Of a DNA stretch of 64,000 bases, positions 24,559 to 34,841 are shown one piece after another. The stretch lies in NCBI RefSeq assembly GCF_913060805.1, contig NZ_CAJXTC010000027.1, positions 1 to 64,000 of the forward strand, read 5' to 3'. The position numbers and the translations under genes are program-made. This DNA comes from an uncultured Draconibacterium sp. (GTDB taxonomy: Bacteria; Bacteroidota; Bacteroidia; Bacteroidales; Prolixibacteraceae). Every line of letters starts with the position of its first letter. Positions within the stretch are counted from its first letter, which is position 1. The notes under the pieces are model-generated. The model saw only the letters and a list, made by a program, of their open reading frames with translations, made no database searches and had not been told where the DNA came from.

Positions 24559-25029
24559 ATGAGCGAATTAAAACACCTGGGAAACGAAACGAATTACGAT
24601 TTTAACTATCGGCCGGATGTGCTGGAATCGTTTGATAACAAACACCCTGAAAATGATTACTGGGTAAAATTTAACTGCCCCGAGTTTACCAGCCTGTGCC
24701 CCATTACCGGGCAGCCCGATTTTGCAACCATCTACCTCAGTTACATCCCTGATGAAAAGTTGGTAGAAAGCAAAAGCCTGAAGCTTTATTTGTTTAGTTT
24801 CCGTAACCACGGTGCTTTTCACGAAGATTGTATCAACATCATTATGAAAGACCTGATCGCTTTAATGAATCCAAAATACATTGAAGTGTGGGGGAAATTT
24901 TTGCCTCGTGGCGGCCTCAGCATCGATCCTTTTTCAAACTACGGAAAACCGGGGACGAAATACGAAGAGATGGCCTGGTTTCGAATGCAGAACCATGATT
25001 TAAATCCGGAGAAGATTGACAACCGATAA
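24559..25029 (+). CDS. queF: NADPH-dependent 7-cyano-7-deazaguanine reductase QueF
   Basis: A 156-aa unimodular QueF that reduces preQ0 to preQ1. The catalytic Cys is C47 in [16 protein letters not shown], with the conserved Asp 54. FHEDC and [17 protein letters not shown] are family blocks. I start at ATG 24559 ([12 protein letters not shown]). A longer frame from 24475 would translate through the REP hairpin and is rejected. With QueC it completes preQ0-to-preQ1 conversion in the cytoplasm. Confidence 0.95.
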   Translation: MSELKHLGNETNYDFNYRPDVLESFDNKHPENDYWVKFNCPEFTSLCPITGQPDFATIYLSYIPDEKLVESKSLKLYLFSFRNHGAFHEDCINIIMKDLIALMNPKYIEVWGKFLPRGGLSIDPFSNYGKPGTKYEEMAWFRMQNHDLNPEKIDNR

Positions 25030-25126
25030 AAGTTTATAATAATATTCTTGATTCCAAGAATTCATATACTGGAAGACGAGTGAATTAACCTAATACTTAT
25101 TTTCAATTGAAGTCTACTCTCACAAT

Positions 25127-25487
25127 GTCTTTCCAGACAGGAAATCCTTTTTCCTATAGCTGAAAAAGGATTCAAAAAAGCCACCGCTGACGATAAAAAA
25201 CTAAAAATAAATTCCTTTCACTAAAATCAAGAAACTCCTCCTTTTAGACCTTCATTCTTCAGGTCTAACGATCGTCAAACAAACTTGATTTCTTTACGTT
25301 CTCTACATTTATTTTCTTAACGCTTTTTCTCGAAGGCGGACCTAAAGGCAAATCTTGTGCGGGCTCGTCAAAAATCCGTCAGTCGGGCTAATTAGTTACA
25401 TTGAAAAAACGCAAAGGTTATTTTTTGACAAGATTTTTGCTTTCTTTTGATCGACTGCAAAAGAAAGAGCCCGTCTGGCTTGAAGAC
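25127..25487. repeat. Large structured repeat, family M, copy 1
   Basis: About 361 bp, nearly the same as 52126-52512. The ends are inverted: CCAGACAGGAAATCCTTTTT at the left pairs imperfectly with the right end AAAGAAAGAGCCCGTCTGG. Inside are a hairpin AATCCTTTTTC/GAAAAAGGATT (about 25146-25174) and one of AGACCT/AGGTCT (about 25243-25264). A pair GCTCGTCAAAAATC/TTTTTTGACAAG forms a longer fold. It contains no long frame. Bases 25030-25126 and 25488-25561 hold nothing recognised. Confidence 0.8.
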
Positions 25488-25561
25488 CAAAGCTACTTAA
25501 ACAATCAAACAATACAATTCAACTGGCAATTTCTAAATAACATCAAACAAATCATCTTTTT

Positions 25562-26635
<1,074 letters not shown>

Positions 26636-26688
26636 CTACTCCATAAAAATCATTCAAGAATCTGGCAATAAATAATAATTATGAGAGA

Positions 26689-26757
26689 ATTTGAACCCCT
26701 CCTGGCCTCCCCAAAGGGGAGGAATTGTCCCCCTTCGGGGGATTTAGGGGGTCAAAT
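26689..26757. repeat. Three-way-junction palindromic repeat
   Basis: The outer stem ATTTGA and CCCCT pairs with AGGGG and TCAAAT. It encloses two hairpins, CCTCCCCAAAGGGGAGG and CCCCCTTCGGGGG. This is a common intergenic repeat type in Bacteroidota. Confidence 0.7.
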
Positions 26758-26784
26758 GATTATATCACAAATGAACTTTTCAAC

Positions 26785-26817
26785 AAAAAAAGCAGACCCG
26801 AAATAAGCCTGCTTTTT
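26785..26817. terminator. Terminator of the Gfo/Idh/MocA gene
   Basis: AAAAAAGCAG (26786-26795) pairs with CTGCTTTTT (26809-26817), with runs suited to termination in both directions. It lies 24 nt after the stop of the minus-strand oxidoreductase. Confidence 0.75.
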
Positions 26818-26840
26818 CAAAATATATGGTATTTATCCTT

Positions 26841-28154
26841 TTAAACTTTAGGCAATTCCCATGGTACACGGTAAGTTGGCACCAACAATTCGTTGGCAGC
26901 ATCGTTACCAATAAACTTGCTGTTGTCGGCATCCCAGTAAAGGCGCTGGCCTGTTTTTAAGGCCATATTACCCAGGTGAGCCACACGAGCAGTATTGGCA
27001 GCAATTTCAACGCTACAGTTTGTATTCTGATCGTTATCTTTAATACAATCGATAAAGTTTTCCATGTGGTTGTTCAATCCCTGACCATCGCCTTTTTTCA
27101 GTTCAACGCGTTCCATTCTTGGGTTTCTGCCACCTTCAGGAATAACTTCCCAGCCGTTACGGTCAACCACCAAAGTTCCGTTTTCTCCAACGTAGCCTAC
27201 ACCGTGGCTGCGGCCGTAGTAACCTCCGTCGATTCCTAAACCATGATCCCAAAGCAAGGTATAATCGTCGAATTCGTAAAGCGCCTGCATGCTGTCAGGA
27301 GTTTCGCAAGCATCATCAGGATAACCAAATTTGCCACCCATTGCCATAATCGATTTTGGCGCTTTGGCTTTCATTCCGTATAAACCGTAGTCGATGATGT
27401 GTACACCCCAGTCGGTCATTAAACCACCGGCATAATCCCAGAACCAGCGGAAATTAAAGTGAAAACGGTTCGGGTTAAACGGACGTGCTTTTGCCGGTCC
27501 TAACCACATATCGTAATCAACACCTGCCGGAACAGGTCCGTCGGGCATTACCGGAATCGATTTCATCCAACCCTGGTACGACCAGCAACGTACGGTACGA
27601 ATTTTACCCAGCGCGCCGGTGTAAACAAAATCAACAGCATCTTTCCAGTGCTTGTCGCTACGCTGCCACTGCCCTACCTGGGCAATTGTTCCGTAACGAT
27701 TCCAGGCACGTTCCATAATGTTGATCTCTTCGATGTAGTTTGCCAGCGGTTTTTCACAGAAAATATGTTTTCCTTCCTGTGCTGCATACACAAATGGCAG
27801 ACAGTGCCAGTGGTCGGGAGTACCGATAATGATCACATCAATACCGGGTTCTTCCAGCAATTTTCTGAAATCTTTAAATCCCTTTGGTTTTGTTCCCTGA
27901 ATTTTCTCAACGTCGGCAATACGTTGATTCAGAATCTTGTCATCCACATCGCAAATGGCCGCGCACTCCGTATTTTTTTGTTTCAAAAAAGCTTGAAGAT
28001 CAGTAAAACCCTGACCTTTTGCCCCTATCAAACCGCAAACTAATTTTTCGTTTGCACCCGAGCACGATTCCATCGCTAAAGGCATACTCGACGCAATCCC
28101 TACGCCAGCTGTTGCCATTGCCGATGTTTTAATAAAATCTCTCCTGTTAGTCAT
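26841..28154 (-). CDS. Tat-exported Gfo/Idh/MocA oxidoreductase
   Basis: A 437-aa NAD(P)-dependent oxidoreductase. A twin-arginine signal (MTNRRDFIKTSAMATAGVG) shows export in a folded state. The Rossmann part has CGLIGAKGQGF and the CEKPLA motif (EGKHIFCEKPLANY), with the downstream Lys expected at the active site. The C-terminal domain has WFWDYAGGLMTDWGVHIIDY, typical of this family in Bacteroidota. It acts on an unknown sugar or sugar derivative. Another family member and a TIM-barrel isomerase lie just upstream on the same strand. It is followed by a terminator. Confidence 0.85.
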   Translation of the reverse strand: MTNRRDFIKTSAMATAGVGIASSMPLAMESCSGANEKLVCGLIGAKGQGFTDLQAFLKQKNTECAAICDVDDKILNQRIADVEKIQGTKPKGFKDFRKLLEEPGIDVIIIGTPDHWHCLPFVYAAQEGKHIFCEKPLANYIEEINIMERAWNRYGTIAQVGQWQRSDKHWKDAVDFVYTGALGKIRTVRCWSYQGWMKSIPVMPDGPVPAGVDYDMWLGPAKARPFNPNRFHFNFRWFWDYAGGLMTDWGVHIIDYGLYGMKAKAPKSIMAMGGKFGYPDDACETPDSMQALYEFDDYTLLWDHGLGIDGGYYGRSHGVGYVGENGTLVVDRNGWEVIPEGGRNPRMERVELKKGDGQGLNNHMENFIDCIKDNDQNTNCSVEIAANTARVAHLGNMALKTGQRLYWDADNSKFIGNDAANELLVPTYRVPWELPKV

Positions 28155-28341
28155 TTTTATTTAGTTGGTATTAGAAAATAAATCTTATTTCATGGTATTT
28201 AGCTCAAGAAGAACTCCTTTTGCGTAACCGACCCCAAATTTGTAGATTTATTTTAAGTTATCCATTTTTAATGCTTACTTTTTGCCCAGCTACTCACACA
28301 TTATTAATGTATTCTACAACACAATATGTAAAACTGAATAC

Positions 28342-28749
28342 TTATTCAAACTCAATTTTATCCTTTTTTCGGTACACCGTTCCTTTAAAATGGGCGATGT
28401 GTTCATTCGCTTCGTTGGTAATCTCCACCAGGTAAGTACCCAGTTTTCCGTTTAACGAGATCTCCTTTGCCACAGCCGTTAATGTACCGCTTGATGTGGC
28501 TTTAAAAAACGAAATCTCAGCATCAATCGCCAAGGCCACTCTGCCATGCGAATTGGATGCAACGGCAAAAGTAAAATCAGCCAACGTGAACAAAGCTCCG
28601 CCATGAACAATTCCGACTGAATTATAGTGACTTGGTTTAATTTCCATGCTCGATTTTGCATATCCGGGTTCTGCTTCCACTAATTTTATCCCGTTGTTGG
28701 CGGCAAACACATCCTTCCCAAATGTTTTATGGTATTTTGAATCGGTCAT
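28342..28749 (-). CDS. PaaI-like hotdog thioesterase
   Basis: A 135-aa hotdog-fold protein. The core is GIVHGGALFTLADFTFAVASN, the PaaI/YdiI signature with catalytic region HGG. It would hydrolyse an acyl- or aryl-CoA thioester in the cytoplasm as a multimer. It is flanked by sugar-metabolism genes on the same strand without tight coupling (187 nt before the Gfo gene, 91 nt from the isomerase gene). The substrate is unknown. Confidence 0.85.
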   Translation of the reverse strand: MTDSKYHKTFGKDVFAANNGIKLVEAEPGYAKSSMEIKPSHYNSVGIVHGGALFTLADFTFAVASNSHGRVALAIDAEISFFKATSSGTLTAVAKEISLNGKLGTYLVEITNEANEHIAHFKGTVYRKKDKIEFE

Positions 28750-28779
28750 TCTTTTTTGAGTTTAATTTTCGTGAAAGTA

Positions 28780-28817
28780 CGAAAAAAAGAAAGCCGGAAA
28801 CATTGTTGCTCCCGGCC
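28780..28817 (-). terminator. Terminator of the sugar isomerase gene
   Basis: On the minus strand AGCCGG-type arms (28792-28797 and 28811-28816) form a hairpin followed by TTTCTTTTTTTCG. It lies about 25 nt after the isomerase stop. Confidence 0.65.
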
Positions 28818-28840
28818 TGAAAAGTCTTCTTCTCGTTCTT

Positions 28841-29836
28841 TTAATCTTTTTGCATCGCATCGTCAAACGCAATATTCGACGGTGCAAAATCAACCTTTTT
28901 AACAAATTCGCAGGATTCTGCAGCCCCGGCTTCACGATCCATGCCGCTGTCTTCCCATTCTACAGAAAGAGGTCCGTTATAACCGATATCATTCAGTGCG
29001 CGAATAATGTTCTCGAACCCGATCTTTCCACGTCCCATACTACGGAAATTCCAGTAACGGCGGTTATCACCAAATTCCATGTGCCCGCCAAAAACACCAA
29101 CTCCGGTTGGTACATCGCTCCAATACACATCTTTCATGTGCACATGGAAAATACGATCGGCAAACTCGTAGATAAAGCGCACATAATCCACATGCTGGTA
29201 ACCCAAATGGCTAGGATCGTAGTTGTAACCAAAGGCAGGATGATAATCCAATGCTTTTAGCGCCAGATGTGCCGTGTGAATATCAAAAGCTATTTCCGTT
29301 GGATGCACTTCCAATGCATATTTTACACCCAGACTCTGGTACTCGTCGAGAATCGGTTTCCAACGGCGTGCAAATTCGGCATAACCTTCTTCAATCATTT
29401 CGGCTGATACCGGCGGAAACGAATAAAGCATGTGCCAAATCGGGCTTCCGGTAAATCCAACCACGGTATCTACTCCCAAACGTTTTGCCACTTCGGCTGT
29501 TTTTACCATTTCTTCGGCTGCACGCTGACGTACACCTTCCGGATCGCCATCGCCCCAGACATGAGCACTAGCAATGTTTTTATGCCGCAGATCGATAGGA
29601 TCGCAAACACACTGACTGTCCAAATGCGTTGAGATCGTATATAGCGCGAGATCGTATTTATTGAGTAATTCTCTTCTGCTGTCGCAGTATGCCTGATCGG
29701 CTTTCGGAACATTAATGTGATCGCCCCAGGTGCAAAGCTCCAAACCATCGTAGCCAAATTGTTTTGCTTTCTGACACATGGTTTCAATGGGAAGATCGGC
29801 CCATTGTGCGGTATAAAGTGTTACTGGTCTTGCCAT
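28841..29836 (-). CDS. Sugar phosphate isomerase/epimerase (TIM barrel)
   Basis: A 331-aa xylose-isomerase-like TIM-barrel protein. It has [12 protein letters not shown] near residue 30, [24 protein letters not shown] (metal Glu), [19 protein letters not shown] and [15 protein letters not shown]. This is the metal-site order of the AP_endonuc_2 family (IolE/IolH-like). It probably isomerises or epimerises a sugar or inositol derivative. The Gfo/Idh/MocA gene at 29907 precedes it on the same strand by 70 nt, with a hairpin between them. Together they suggest an oxidised-sugar pathway. Confidence 0.85.
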   Translation of the reverse strand: MARPVTLYTAQWADLPIETMCQKAKQFGYDGLELCTWGDHINVPKADQAYCDSRRELLNKYDLALYTISTHLDSQCVCDPIDLRHKNIASAHVWGDGDPEGVRQRAAEEMVKTAEVAKRLGVDTVVGFTGSPIWHMLYSFPPVSAEMIEEGYAEFARRWKPILDEYQSLGVKYALEVHPTEIAFDIHTAHLALKALDYHPAFGYNYDPSHLGYQHVDYVRFIYEFADRIFHVHMKDVYWSDVPTGVGVFGGHMEFGDNRRYWNFRSMGRGKIGFENIIRALNDIGYNGPLSVEWEDSGMDREAGAAESCEFVKKVDFAPSNIAFDDAMQKD

Positions 29837-29870
29837 TATTGTTGTAGTTTTTAGTTCATATTTATTTTAT

Positions 29871-29899
29871 TGAGCAGGTGACTTGAAGTCACCTGCTCA
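29871..29899. other. Strong intercistronic hairpin
   Basis: TGAGCAGGTGAC (29871-29882) pairs perfectly with GTCACCTGCTCA (29888-29899) around TTGAA. It lies between the Gfo/Idh/MocA stop and the isomerase start. It may terminate or stabilise the messenger; no strong T run follows on the minus strand. Confidence 0.55.
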
Positions 29900-29906
29900 A
29901 TTATTT

Positions 29907-31079
29907 CTAATCGATTGTTTCGCCAAATTTTACCCATTTCACCTCATCGTTATACCCGGCACTAACTACCGTATCGATGAACTGCATTCCACGAATACCG
30001 TCCTCAACTCCCGGAAAATCGAGCATTTCGGGTGTAGGCTCTTCTCCGTTGGCTTTGGCTCGAACAGTAAGTGCAAAATTACGGTAGATGTTGGCAAACG
30101 CTTCCAGGTAACCTTCAGGGTGACCCCCCGGAGTTCGTGTATTATGCAATGCTCCCGGAGCATCGAGGTTTGTTCCCGTTCGCAATACTTGCATAGGCTG
30201 ATCGATCCATTTTAAGATCAAGGTATTGGGTTCGTGCTGGTGCCATTCCAGGCCACCATTTTCGCCGTAAACACGGATTTTAATTCCGTTTTCTTCGCCG
30301 GCCGCAATTTGCGATGCCGTTAACACACCGTGTGCCCCGTTGTTAAAACGCAGAAATGCGGATCCGTCATCATCGAGCAAACGATTGGGAACAAAAACAT
30401 TTAAGTCGGCACAAATTTCGGTTACCTGCAATCCGGAAATGTATTCTGCTAATTGATGTGCATGAGTTCCAATGTCGCCCATGCAACCGGCTTTTCCCGA
30501 GCGTTTTGGATCGGTACGCCAACCGGCTTGTTGGTTATCGGTATCTTCCAGTTTTGTTGCCAGCCAACCTTGCGGGTATTCCACGTATATTTTCCTGATG
30601 GTACCAAACTTACCATCGGCAACCATTTGCCGGGCCTGTTTAACCGCTGGATAACCGGAATAAGTATGCGTTAATGCAAAGGTTAAACCAGTTTCCGCAA
30701 TTTTATCTTTTAATTGTAAAGCCTCATCAAGTGTAAAAGTAATCGGCTTATCGAGCACTACATTAAATCCGTGTTCCAAAGCTTTCACTGCCGGATCGAA
30801 ATGCATGTGATTTGGTGTTACGATAGCTACAAAATCCATTCGTTCACCTTCGGGCAATTGCGCCTCCTTTTCATACATTTCCTGGTAAGTGCCGTAAACA
30901 CGGTCTTCGGGAAGGAAAAGTGCTTTTCCTGATTCCTTTGATCGGGTGGGATCGGAGCTAAAACAGCCGCAAACCATTTCTATCTGGTTGTCCATTAATG
31001 CTGCTGTGCGGTGAACTGCCCCGATAAAAGCACCGGAGCCTCCGCCAACCATTCCCATTCGAAGTTTTCGATTCATCAT
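29907..31079 (-). CDS. Cytosolic Gfo/Idh/MocA oxidoreductase
   Basis: A 390-aa NAD(P)-dependent oxidoreductase without a signal peptide. GMVGGGSGAFIG is the nucleotide-binding loop, DKPITFTL is the EKP-type motif variant, and GDIGTHAHQLAEY is the C-terminal-domain block. The long form with WRTDPKRSGKAGCMGDIG resembles members acting on inositol-type or glycosyl sugars. It leads a probable unit with the TIM-barrel isomerase. The substrate is unknown; it likely oxidises a hydroxyl of a sugar to a ketone. Confidence 0.85.
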   Translation of the reverse strand: MMNRKLRMGMVGGGSGAFIGAVHRTAALMDNQIEMVCGCFSSDPTRSKESGKALFLPEDRVYGTYQEMYEKEAQLPEGERMDFVAIVTPNHMHFDPAVKALEHGFNVVLDKPITFTLDEALQLKDKIAETGLTFALTHTYSGYPAVKQARQMVADGKFGTIRKIYVEYPQGWLATKLEDTDNQQAGWRTDPKRSGKAGCMGDIGTHAHQLAEYISGLQVTEICADLNVFVPNRLLDDDGSAFLRFNNGAHGVLTASQIAAGEENGIKIRVYGENGGLEWHQHEPNTLILKWIDQPMQVLRTGTNLDAPGALHNTRTPGGHPEGYLEAFANIYRNFALTVRAKANGEEPTPEMLDFPGVEDGIRGMQFIDTVVSAGYNDEVKWVKFGETID

Positions 31080-31279
31080 GATCTATTAGTTTTTGTTGAT
31101 CTAGTTTATAAATGTAAGAACTCTTTTTTTAGGAAGCAACAGACACAGGTGTACTTCTGCATCCCGTTTTTACAGGATACTGCCTATAAAATGAAAGACA
31201 AACACAACAACTTTTGCTGTGTTGTGACCTCCTTATTATAAGGATTCATAAAACCCGGTTTTTACCTATTCAGGTTGAT

Positions 31280-33661
31280 CTAAAATTCGATAATAATTCC
31301 GATGGTTGGCAAAACCGTTCCCGACCTGCTTTCAATTTCATTCAGCACATAACGCGTTCCGTTGTCGGTTGTGAGAAAATTACCGTTGGCATCTTCGGCA
31401 CGAACAACAATATCGTTTTCCTGGGCCTGGAAATTGTAGAGGTTCTGAATGTCGATGTAGAATTTCGCGGTGAGTTTATCGAAATAATAGGATTTATCCA
31501 CCCGGATATCGAGCTGATGAAAAGGATCGAAGCGTTTGGCATTTAACTGCGTATAATCGTAATACGGACCGCCCTGCAAATCCCAGGCTTCAACCAGCGA
31601 CGATTTTTCGATATCCCACGGCGTATAAGGTAAACCACCCACAAAACGCCAGCGTGCACCAACGCGCCAGTTGCGTTTCAGGTCTTTTGTGGTGGTAAGT
31701 GTGATCAGGTGTTTGGCATCCCAACTTGAGGGAATGTAAGCGCCTTCTCCGTCTTTAAATTCGCTGCGCACCAAAGTGTACGACAGGTTAAAATTAAATC
31801 CATCAGTTGAATTAATACGCGCCTGAAACTCGGCTCCGTACGCTCTTCCATCGGAAGTTGAGGTTACTTCTTCGTCGCCAACCACGCCAAAATCAGCTCC
31901 CAGATTCGCCAGACTTACCTGGTCATTCACAGAAAACGGATACTGGGAATAACCTTTCCAGAATGCTTCGGCCGATAACTGAACCGCTGGTCGGGGACGA
32001 TACTCCAAACCACCAATAACATGATCTACTGCAATGTATTTCAGGTTGTTGGCTTTGTTCACTAAAACATCGTTCTCCTTGTAACCCAGCGTTGTATAGG
32101 CCGGCAACTGGTAATAACGTCCGGTGTTAAAATTCAGGCTCCACTGATCGGTTAACGAATACGATGCCGAAAAACGTGGCGAAAATTGATTCAAAATATT
32201 CTTCATGCTCGACGAGTAATTATTCGCATCTGCGCGCACACCCAGCGACAAAGCCAAACGTTCGCTAAAAACCGATTTACTGAGCTGTGCAAACAGTCCG
32301 TATTTTACCAGGTTAAGATCGGTGTTGTACATCACATCAACCGGCTGACCCTCGTAAAAACGGCGGAATTGCGAGCTGTTTTTATAGCTCACAAAATCGA
32401 GGTTGGCTCCAAAATTCAATTTAAAACCATCCATTCGCGATGTGTTCTCGAAACGAAACTTGTTTTCGGCCTCCTGCGAATCGTAATCCAGAATTTTGTT
32501 CTCCTCCGAACTTTCGTCGTTATCGAGGTATTTGTAGGCGTTATTATCTAAATGACTGCGACTTACCACAAAAGTCTGGTAACTGTTGTCGCGGTAATGT
32601 TTGTAAACCGCACCCACCGTGTACGACCATTGTTTGTTCACCGGAATTTCGCTAAGAATGTACTTTTGCTCATCGTCCGGATCTTCAATATCTTCATTTA
32701 ACTCAAACAAATCGTTGGCTCCCAAACCGATTAGTGTCAACTCATTCTTTTTATCGAAACGAGTGCGTACTTTAAATTGCATATCGGTAAATGTGGGTAA
32801 AAACGGCAATTCCAGCGCGCTAAACAAAAACTGTAGATATGACTGGCGTACCGACACAACAAAGTTTGTTTTTTCACCAATGGGGCCATCCAAAGTTGCG
32901 GCAACTTCCGATGCACCAAGTGTTCCATGAAAATTCAGTTTCTCTTCGTTTCCATCGATCTGGTAAAATTCCATCACGCCACTTAGCGCATTTCCACGAT
33001 TGGCCGGGAAAGCGCCCGAGTAATAATTTACTTCGCGAATAAAATCGGCATTTAAAATACCAACCGGGCCGCCCGAAGCGCCTTGTGTGGCGAAGTGGTT
33101 GATAAACGGCACCTCCACACCATCGAGGTAAAAACGACTTTCCGATGGGCCGCCACCACGAATGATAATATCGTTTCGGAAAGCGGGCGTCGACTGCACA
33201 CCAGGGAACGACTGAATGATTTTTGAAATATCGCGGTTGGCACCGGGGCTTTTTTCAATTTCGCCAATGCCAATACTACGCAGCGAAACCGGGCTTTCAA
33301 TGGTTTTTCGGTATGGCGAAGCGGTAACTGTAACCTCATCCAGTTCTGATACCGCCTTTTGCAACAATATTTCTACAAAAGCAGTGCTCGAATTATTTAC
33401 CTCTACCTCCGATGAAATGGCCTTTTTATAACCAACAAAACTGGCTTCGATACGAATAAAACCCGGGGTCAGGTTTCTGAACTCGAAATGACCTGTTTCG
33501 TCTGTTACCGTTCCGTTTGAAGTACCCGAAACCAGCACATTTACAAAAGGTAAGGGCTCGTTACTAACGGCATCTACAACTTTTCCGGTTAATGCGGCAT
33601 TTTGTGCAAGCATCCATAGTGGCAATCCAAATAAAAGTAAAATTAATCCGACTTTCTTCAT
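31280..33661 (-). CDS. TonB-dependent receptor with CarboxypepD_reg domain
   Basis: A 793-aa outer-membrane receptor. The signal peptide ends LWMLAQ (about residue 20). Residues 22-105 are a carboxypeptidase-regulatory-like domain (LTGKVVDAVSNEPLPFVNVL). The plug follows from about 115 (LDEVTVTASPYRKTIESPVS ... IIIRGGGPSESRFYLDGVEV). A 22-strand barrel ends in GIIIEF. It lacks a SusC motif and no SusD partner is present, so it is not a classical polysaccharide locus. The substrate is unknown. A TAGTTTTG box lies 35 nt upstream. Confidence 0.85.
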   Translation of the reverse strand: MKKVGLILLLFGLPLWMLAQNAALTGKVVDAVSNEPLPFVNVLVSGTSNGTVTDETGHFEFRNLTPGFIRIEASFVGYKKAISSEVEVNNSSTAFVEILLQKAVSELDEVTVTASPYRKTIESPVSLRSIGIGEIEKSPGANRDISKIIQSFPGVQSTPAFRNDIIIRGGGPSESRFYLDGVEVPFINHFATQGASGGPVGILNADFIREVNYYSGAFPANRGNALSGVMEFYQIDGNEEKLNFHGTLGASEVAATLDGPIGEKTNFVVSVRQSYLQFLFSALELPFLPTFTDMQFKVRTRFDKKNELTLIGLGANDLFELNEDIEDPDDEQKYILSEIPVNKQWSYTVGAVYKHYRDNSYQTFVVSRSHLDNNAYKYLDNDESSEENKILDYDSQEAENKFRFENTSRMDGFKLNFGANLDFVSYKNSSQFRRFYEGQPVDVMYNTDLNLVKYGLFAQLSKSVFSERLALSLGVRADANNYSSSMKNILNQFSPRFSASYSLTDQWSLNFNTGRYYQLPAYTTLGYKENDVLVNKANNLKYIAVDHVIGGLEYRPRPAVQLSAEAFWKGYSQYPFSVNDQVSLANLGADFGVVGDEEVTSTSDGRAYGAEFQARINSTDGFNFNLSYTLVRSEFKDGEGAYIPSSWDAKHLITLTTTKDLKRNWRVGARWRFVGGLPYTPWDIEKSSLVEAWDLQGGPYYDYTQLNAKRFDPFHQLDIRVDKSYYFDKLTAKFYIDIQNLYNFQAQENDIVVRAEDANGNFLTTDNGTRYVLNEIESRSGTVLPTIGIIIEF

Positions 33662-33695
33662 TGATTTTGTTTAAATTTTGTGTCAAATCCTCAAA

Positions 33696-33703
33696 CAAAA
33701 CTA
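33696..33703 (-). promoter_or_regulatory. -7 box for the TonB receptor gene
   Basis: The minus strand reads TAGTTTTG, an exact TAnnTTTG match, 35 nt before the ATG at 33661. The -33 element is not clear. Confidence 0.45.
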
Positions 33704-33767
33704 AGTAATAAAAGTTGAGAAAGGATTATTGTTTTTATAAATTAGCCATCGAAAAATTGAAAAGCAA

Positions 33768-34223
33768 ATGCGTGTTGTCATTCAAAAAGTAAAAGAAGCC
33801 TCGGTGACGGTTGAAGGCGAAAAAATATCGGCCATAAAAAATGGTTTGTTAATTCTGGTGGGAATTGAAAACGAAGATACACAGGAAGACATTGATTACC
33901 TGGTAAAAAAGTCGACACAATTGCGTGTTTTCGACGATGAGAACGGAGTGATGAATCGCTCGGTAATTGATGTTGACGGAGACATTATTGTGGTAAGCCA
34001 GTTTACACTTCAGGCCAACACCAAAAAGGGTAATCGTCCGTCGTACATTCGGGCTGCCAAACCCGACATTTCAATCCCGATGTACGAAAAATTTGTGGCT
34101 GCGATGGAAACCGCTCTCGGTAAAAAAATTGGAACCGGAAAATTTGGTGCCATGATGGATGTTGCGCTGATCAACGACGGTCCGGTAACCATTATCATCG
34201 ATTCGAAACAAAAGGATTTTTAG
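33768..34223 (+). CDS. dtd: D-aminoacyl-tRNA deacylase
   Basis: A 151-aa DTD that removes D-amino acids (and glycine from tRNA-Ala) from tRNA. It has MRVVIQKVKEASVTV at the start, the SQFTL motif (catalytic Thr region) and the cross-subunit GPVTIIIDS near the end. It is a cytoplasmic homodimer of normal length. The MazG-like gene follows after 27 nt, probably in the same transcript. Confidence 0.95.
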   Translation: MRVVIQKVKEASVTVEGEKISAIKNGLLILVGIENEDTQEDIDYLVKKSTQLRVFDDENGVMNRSVIDVDGDIIVVSQFTLQANTKKGNRPSYIRAAKPDISIPMYEKFVAAMETALGKKIGTGKFGAMMDVALINDGPVTIIIDSKQKDF

Positions 34224-34250
34224 CCTGTTTCATCAGTTAAACATGTGAAA

Positions 34251-34589
34251 ATGAAAAACGAACTTACTATCTCCGAAGCCCAAAAACAGGTTGATGATTG
34301 GATAAAAACCATTGGCGTGCGCTACTTCAGCGAATTAACAAATATGGCAGTTCTTACCGAAGAAGTGGGTGAGCTGGCGCGTATTATGGCCCGGAAATAT
34401 GGCGACCAGTCGTTTAAAAAGTCGGACGAAGAATATAACCTTGCCGACGAAATGGCTGATGTTCTTTGGGTGTTGATTTGCCTGGCCAATCAAACCGGTG
34501 TTGATCTGAACGAAGCATTTCTGAAAAATATGGAGAAAAAAACCAAACGCGATGGCGATAGGCATAAAAACAATGACAAATTGAAATAA
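34251..34589 (+). CDS. MazG-like nucleotide pyrophosphohydrolase
   Basis: A 112-aa all-helical MazG-type protein. LTEEVGELARI and ADEMADVLWVL give the ExxE...ExxD magnesium set. It would hydrolyse a (d)NTP to the monophosphate and pyrophosphate, a housecleaning role. I start at ATG 34251; GTG 34245 would add two residues. It is probably cotranscribed with dtd. The region to 34841 holds no other gene. Confidence 0.85.
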   Translation: MKNELTISEAQKQVDDWIKTIGVRYFSELTNMAVLTEEVGELARIMARKYGDQSFKKSDEEYNLADEMADVLWVLICLANQTGVDLNEAFLKNMEKKTKRDGDRHKNNDKLK

Positions 34590-34841
34590 GCCATTTTTCC
34601 TGAAATCTGCACTTTTGTTATTTTGAAATATTATTCAGGTCTTTGGAATAAAATTTACAGAAAAACCAGCAAAATCTTATTCAATTAAAAAAATCCGAAA
34701 TTACTCGTACGTTATAAAACATTTATTACAAAAGGGTTTCATGATTAATTTCTTACTTTCATTAAAGAAAAATCGCTTACTTTGCTAGTGCAACAAAAGT
34801 TGCAAATAGAATACAAAACAAGCAGACTTAAAACGTATACA

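Noticed and set aside
31280-33661. Polysaccharide utilisation locus
   Set aside because: The receptor is not SusC-type and there is no SusD, glycoside hydrolase or hybrid regulator next to it.
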